Shown here piece by piece: positions 61,176-64,000 of a stretch of 64,000 nt of DNA (the first letter of the stretch is position 1; every line of letters begins with the position of its first letter). The DNA is taken from contig OW818667.1 in NCBI GenBank assembly GCA_942493125.1, positions 2,418,001 to 2,482,000 on the forward strand, read 5' to 3'. This stretch comes from Fusibacter_C sp942493125. Lineage in GTDB: Bacteria; Bacillota; Clostridia; Peptostreptococcales; Acidaminobacteraceae. The position numbers were made by a program, and so were the translations under genes. The notes below the pieces were generated by a model that searched no databases, was not told where the DNA came from, and was given only the letters and a program-made list of their open reading frames with translations.

Positions 61176-62195
61176 ATGATCAACAGTATCCGTATCAATA
61201 GTATAGATTTTGTACATGCCATTCACAGATTGGTGGGCATGCCCGAATACCATAAAGAAATAAAAAAGATGGGTGTGACCCCCTCGGCTGAAGTCGAAGC
61301 GCTTATAGAGACTTTATCAACTTCCGTTTCGATGCGTTTATTTGAAGATCTAAAAATCATCTATAAAAAATACTACCTTGATGCACTTTTTACAGCGTAC
61401 GCCCTTAACAACCCTGAAATGATGCCAGAAGACATTATCGAAGAGCTGAAAGCCCTTGGACCAGATGCACTTTACGATGCATATGTAAAGCTCGTCGTCA
61501 AACCAAAAGAACCTGGCGAACATGGAATCAAGGCGCGCATTGATGAAATCCTGGATAACAATACGACACAATTCATCATGACGTATACACAGTTAAAGCG
61601 TTTCAAGACTGAAGCGAAAGATGTCTATGCAAAGATGATTGATACATTCAGTCAATTCTACAAAGTATATAAAATCATCGAACCGGATGTGGAAGCTATC
61701 TATGCAAGAGAGATCCATAGCTTTGAACTAGATATGGCGGATGAGAACAAATTTAGAAATAGCTTTCTGATGATACAATTTGATGGCTCAACAGAGCAAT
61801 TGAAAAAGATAGATGTATGCGTGAGTATTCTCGGTGAATTTAATCTCATGTACAACTTTTCTGAAGATCATAAGAGCATGAAAATGATTGTCGGCTTTGG
61901 CATGAGAAATTTTGCATCAGACCAAGAAGCGACATTGGCTCAAGAAGTATTCAAGACATTGGGAGATCCGACAAAACTTTTGATGATACAGATGGCTTCC
62001 AAAGAAGCCGTATGTGCTAAGGATTTCGCAGATCGACTCGACCTTTCAAAGGCGACAATAAGCCACCATATAGGTATTTTGATTGGACTCAAACTATTCA
62101 CATTAAATCTTCAAGATGGCAAAAAAATGTATTACAGCACGAACAAAGAATTGTTAAAACGCCTATTCGACAATTTTATAGGCGAATTAAACTAG
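61176..62195 (+). CDS. ArsR-type regulator with a long N-terminal domain, second of the window
   Basis: A 339-residue protein with the layout of the one at 26991: a 240-residue N-terminal domain and a C-terminal ArsR winged helix (LGDPTKLLMIQMASKEAVCA, then DRLDLSKATISHHIGILIGL and GKKMYYSTN). The N-terminal parts share design more than sequence. No metal-binding Cys pair is present at the ArsR position. No clear target gene adjoins: a strong terminator and purL follow. GTGAGCC lies upstream; the start has only a weak ribosome site (GGAGTG). Confidence 0.75.
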   Translation: MINSIRINSIDFVHAIHRLVGMPEYHKEIKKMGVTPSAEVEALIETLSTSVSMRLFEDLKIIYKKYYLDALFTAYALNNPEMMPEDIIEELKALGPDALYDAYVKLVVKPKEPGEHGIKARIDEILDNNTTQFIMTYTQLKRFKTEAKDVYAKMIDTFSQFYKVYKIIEPDVEAIYAREIHSFELDMADENKFRNSFLMIQFDGSTEQLKKIDVCVSILGEFNLMYNFSEDHKSMKMIVGFGMRNFASDQEATLAQEVFKTLGDPTKLLMIQMASKEAVCAKDFADRLDLSKATISHHIGILIGLKLFTLNLQDGKKMYYSTNKELLKRLFDNFIGELN

Positions 62196-62223
62196 TTTAC
62201 TAACGACTTCTTAATATACTTTT

Positions 62224-62296
62224 GCACCCATGGTAGCATCCCTAGAGAAGGGTCACCCCTTCTCGTGCTAATAACCATGGGTGCCCTTTTTTTGTC
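62224..62296 (+). terminator. Long branched terminator before purL
   Basis: GCACCCATGGT (62224-62234) pairs with ACCATGGGTGC (62274-62284). Inside, TAGCA-TGCTA and GAGAAGGG-CCCTTCTC extend it to one long hairpin, and CCC plus T-run follow. A T-box was considered and rejected for lack of a T-box sequence. Confidence 0.85.
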
Positions 62297-62482
62297 TATG
62301 GTTGACTGCTCGTGGCGATATTCATAGGGATATAGAGAAGATTTAGTATTAGCAGAACTAATTGTATTCATTAATAATATTAATTTTATTTATCAAAGCG
62401 CTTGTGATAAAATGTGGGTATAGATGGTATGTCTTTTGTGAAGAGGAAATTATTTAATTTTCATAGATATGAGGAGGATGAG
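62297..62482. other. Region before purL, no clear riboswitch
   Basis: AT-rich DNA with an AAAGCGCTT dyad near 62395-62403. Neither a purine riboswitch core nor a convincing PurR box was seen. The promoter of purL is not resolved. Confidence 0.4.
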
Positions 62483-64000
62483 ATGGTTACTAGAATATTG
62501 GTTGAAAAACGCGACGGATTCAACGTTGAAGCAGTGGCACTTAGGGAAGAATTGATTAGATCTTTGCATTTGGAAGGCCTTAAGGCGCTACGTATCGTGA
62601 ACTGCTACGACCTCGAAGATGTCGATGCCTCAAATTTAGAGCGCATCAAAACCTCAATATTGTCGGAACCCAATGTGGATGTCGTTTCAGAAGAAACGTT
62701 AGAGATGGCACCAACAGAGATTGCTTTCAGAATAGCCCTTTTACCTGGACAATACGATCAGAGAGCTGACTCAGCGGCACAATGCATAGAGATCGTCACA
62801 TTGGAGAAACGTCCAGAAATCGTCGCATCGAAGATCATCGTCCTTTCTGGATCTTTAAAACCAGCTGAAATAGAATCTATTAAGCACTTTATGATCAACC
62901 CGGTAGAAGCGCACGAAGTGACAATAGGCAAACCAGAGACTTTAAAATTACACACTCAGGCGCCAAGCCAAGTGGCAATTATAGATGGCTTCATAGAACT
63001 CGATGACGCAGTGCGCGATGCATTTAGAGCATCGATGGGGTTTGCGATGTCGCGGGCGGATTTGAAAGCCGTACAAGATTATTTTAAAACGGAAGAGAAA
63101 CGCAACCCAACGGTTACAGAGCTTAAAGTCATCGATACGTATTGGTCGGATCACTGTCGCCATACGACATTTATGACAGAACTAAAATCGATCGATATCG
63201 AAGAAGGTTTATTCACGCAACCTATAATGAGAGCTTATGACACTTATCTCGACATGCGCCAAGCGGTTTATCCAAATGGAAACCGTCCGCTTTCACTAAT
63301 GGATCTAGCGACGATCAACATGAAGTCTTTGAGAAAAGAGGGCGGTCTTGCAGATCTAGATGTCTCAGATGAAATCAACGCTTGCAGCATCAAGGTTGAC
63401 ATCGACGTCGATGGTGAGACAGAGCCGTGGCTATTGATGTTCAAAAACGAAACGCACAACCATCCGACAGAAATAGAACCTTATGGCGGTGCGGCAACCT
63501 GTTTAGGTGGTGCCATTCGCGATCCATTATCAGGTAGAAGCTACGTCTACCAAAGCATGCGCGTGACTGGAGCGGGCAATCCGACAGCGCCTATCGAAGA
63601 CACACTTGATGGTAAGCTGCCGCAAAAAGTCATCACGCAAAAGGCGGCTGCAGGCTTCAGCGGTTACGGCAACCAAATCGGTTTGGCAACGGGGCTCGTT
63701 TCTGAAGTCTATGATGATGGGTTTGTAGCAAAACGCATGGAAGTCGGTGCCGTAATCGGTGCGACGCCACTAGCCAATGTCGTACGTATGAAGCCTGAAG
63801 CGGGTGACCTCATATTGCTTATCGGCGGTAGAACGGGTAGAGATGGCGTCGGTGGTGCTACAGGTTCTTCCAAAGCACATGATGAAGACAGCTTGCTCGA
63901 ATGTGGCGCAGAAGTTCAAAAGGGCAATCCCCCTGAAGAAAGAAAAATTCAAAGGTTGTTCAGAAACCCTGAATTATCAGTGAAGATCAAGAAATGTAAC
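62483..64000 (+). CDS. purL: Phosphoribosylformylglycinamidine synthase, 3' end outside window
   Basis: The first 506 codons are open to the right edge. It catalyses the ATP- and glutamine-dependent step from FGAR to FGAM in purine synthesis. ATG 62483 follows GAGGAGG. The N-terminal region (residues 1-200) matches the long, single-chain form. Motifs: TYWSDHCRHTTFMTEL near residue 222, and KNETHNHPTEIEPYGGAATC near 320, then GGRTGRDGVGGATGSS near 450. The glutaminase domain should lie beyond the edge. Confidence 0.95.
   Translation, partial: MVTRILVEKRDGFNVEAVALREELIRSLHLEGLKALRIVNCYDLEDVDASNLERIKTSILSEPNVDVVSEETLEMAPTEIAFRIALLPGQYDQRADSAAQCIEIVTLEKRPEIVASKIIVLSGSLKPAEIESIKHFMINPVEAHEVTIGKPETLKLHTQAPSQVAIIDGFIELDDAVRDAFRASMGFAMSRADLKAVQDYFKTEEKRNPTVTELKVIDTYWSDHCRHTTFMTELKSIDIEEGLFTQPIMRAYDTYLDMRQAVYPNGNRPLSLMDLATINMKSLRKEGGLADLDVSDEINACSIKVDIDVDGETEPWLLMFKNETHNHPTEIEPYGGAATCLGGAIRDPLSGRSYVYQSMRVTGAGNPTAPIEDTLDGKLPQKVITQKAAAGFSGYGNQIGLATGLVSEVYDDGFVAKRMEVGAVIGATPLANVVRMKPEAGDLILLIGGRTGRDGVGGATGSSKAHDEDSLLECGAEVQKGNPPEERKIQRLFRNPELSVKIKKCN

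Noticed and set aside
62224..62296. T-box riboswitch before purL
   Set aside because: The stem-loop is long and branched, but there is no T-box sequence or specifier loop; it reads as a plain terminator.

Overview
The window looks like the chromosome of a low-GC, anaerobic Firmicute of the Clostridia (inference). The signs are strong GGAGG-type ribosome binding sites, a glgC/glgD pair, a HesB-like gene with an in-frame UGA and a bSECIS-like hairpin (so the host should make selenocysteine), secreted FMN-binding and flavoprotein lipoproteins, and a long single-chain purL. No rRNA, tRNA, transposase or CRISPR array was found.

Layout. 1-7.3 kb: a secreted subtilisin-type protease (cut by the window edge), small membrane or HEAT-like proteins, an anchored caspase-fold (C25-like) protease candidate, a PadR regulator with its HAAS-like partner, and a cupin. 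7.3-26.3 kb: an accessory island. A canonical class I c-di-GMP riboswitch precedes a 2762-residue secreted RHS/YD-repeat protein ending in an LHH-type HNH nuclease toxin, with a SUKH immunity gene directly behind it. Then follow about 10 kb of displaced toxin tips, immunity genes, small membrane proteins and decayed RHS pieces. These include a second RHS core end with a different toxin, an Imm26 gene behind a broken toxin, a duplicated 0.85-kb cassette, and shared intergenic repeats and hairpins. 26.4-43.2 kb: yccF, an ArsR-type regulator with an ABC-2 exporter, a run of metabolic and unknown genes, a secreted flavoprotein pair facing a TetR gene, a second PadR/HAAS-like module (with pentapeptide repeats), a MarR/permease pair, and a membrane GGDEF-EAL protein. 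43.3-49.5 kb: sbcD-sbcC-aroD, then tandem HesB-like genes, one with Cys36 and one with UGA at the same position. 49.5-60.7 kb: on the minus strand, a LysR regulator and a complete glycogen operon (glgB-glgC-glgD-glgA-glgP-pulA). 60.8-64 kb: a probable 34-residue small protein, a second long ArsR-type regulator, and the 5' part of purL.

How the parts fit. c-di-GMP, potentially turned over by the GGDEF-EAL protein in the same window, should switch the surface/secreted RHS toxin through the riboswitch. The downstream array looks like a store of alternative tips with their immunity genes, able to recombine into the expressed gene through near-identical RHS core DNA. The glycogen operon encodes synthesis (GlgC/D, GlgA, GlgB) and breakdown (GlgP, pullulanase) in one transcription unit.
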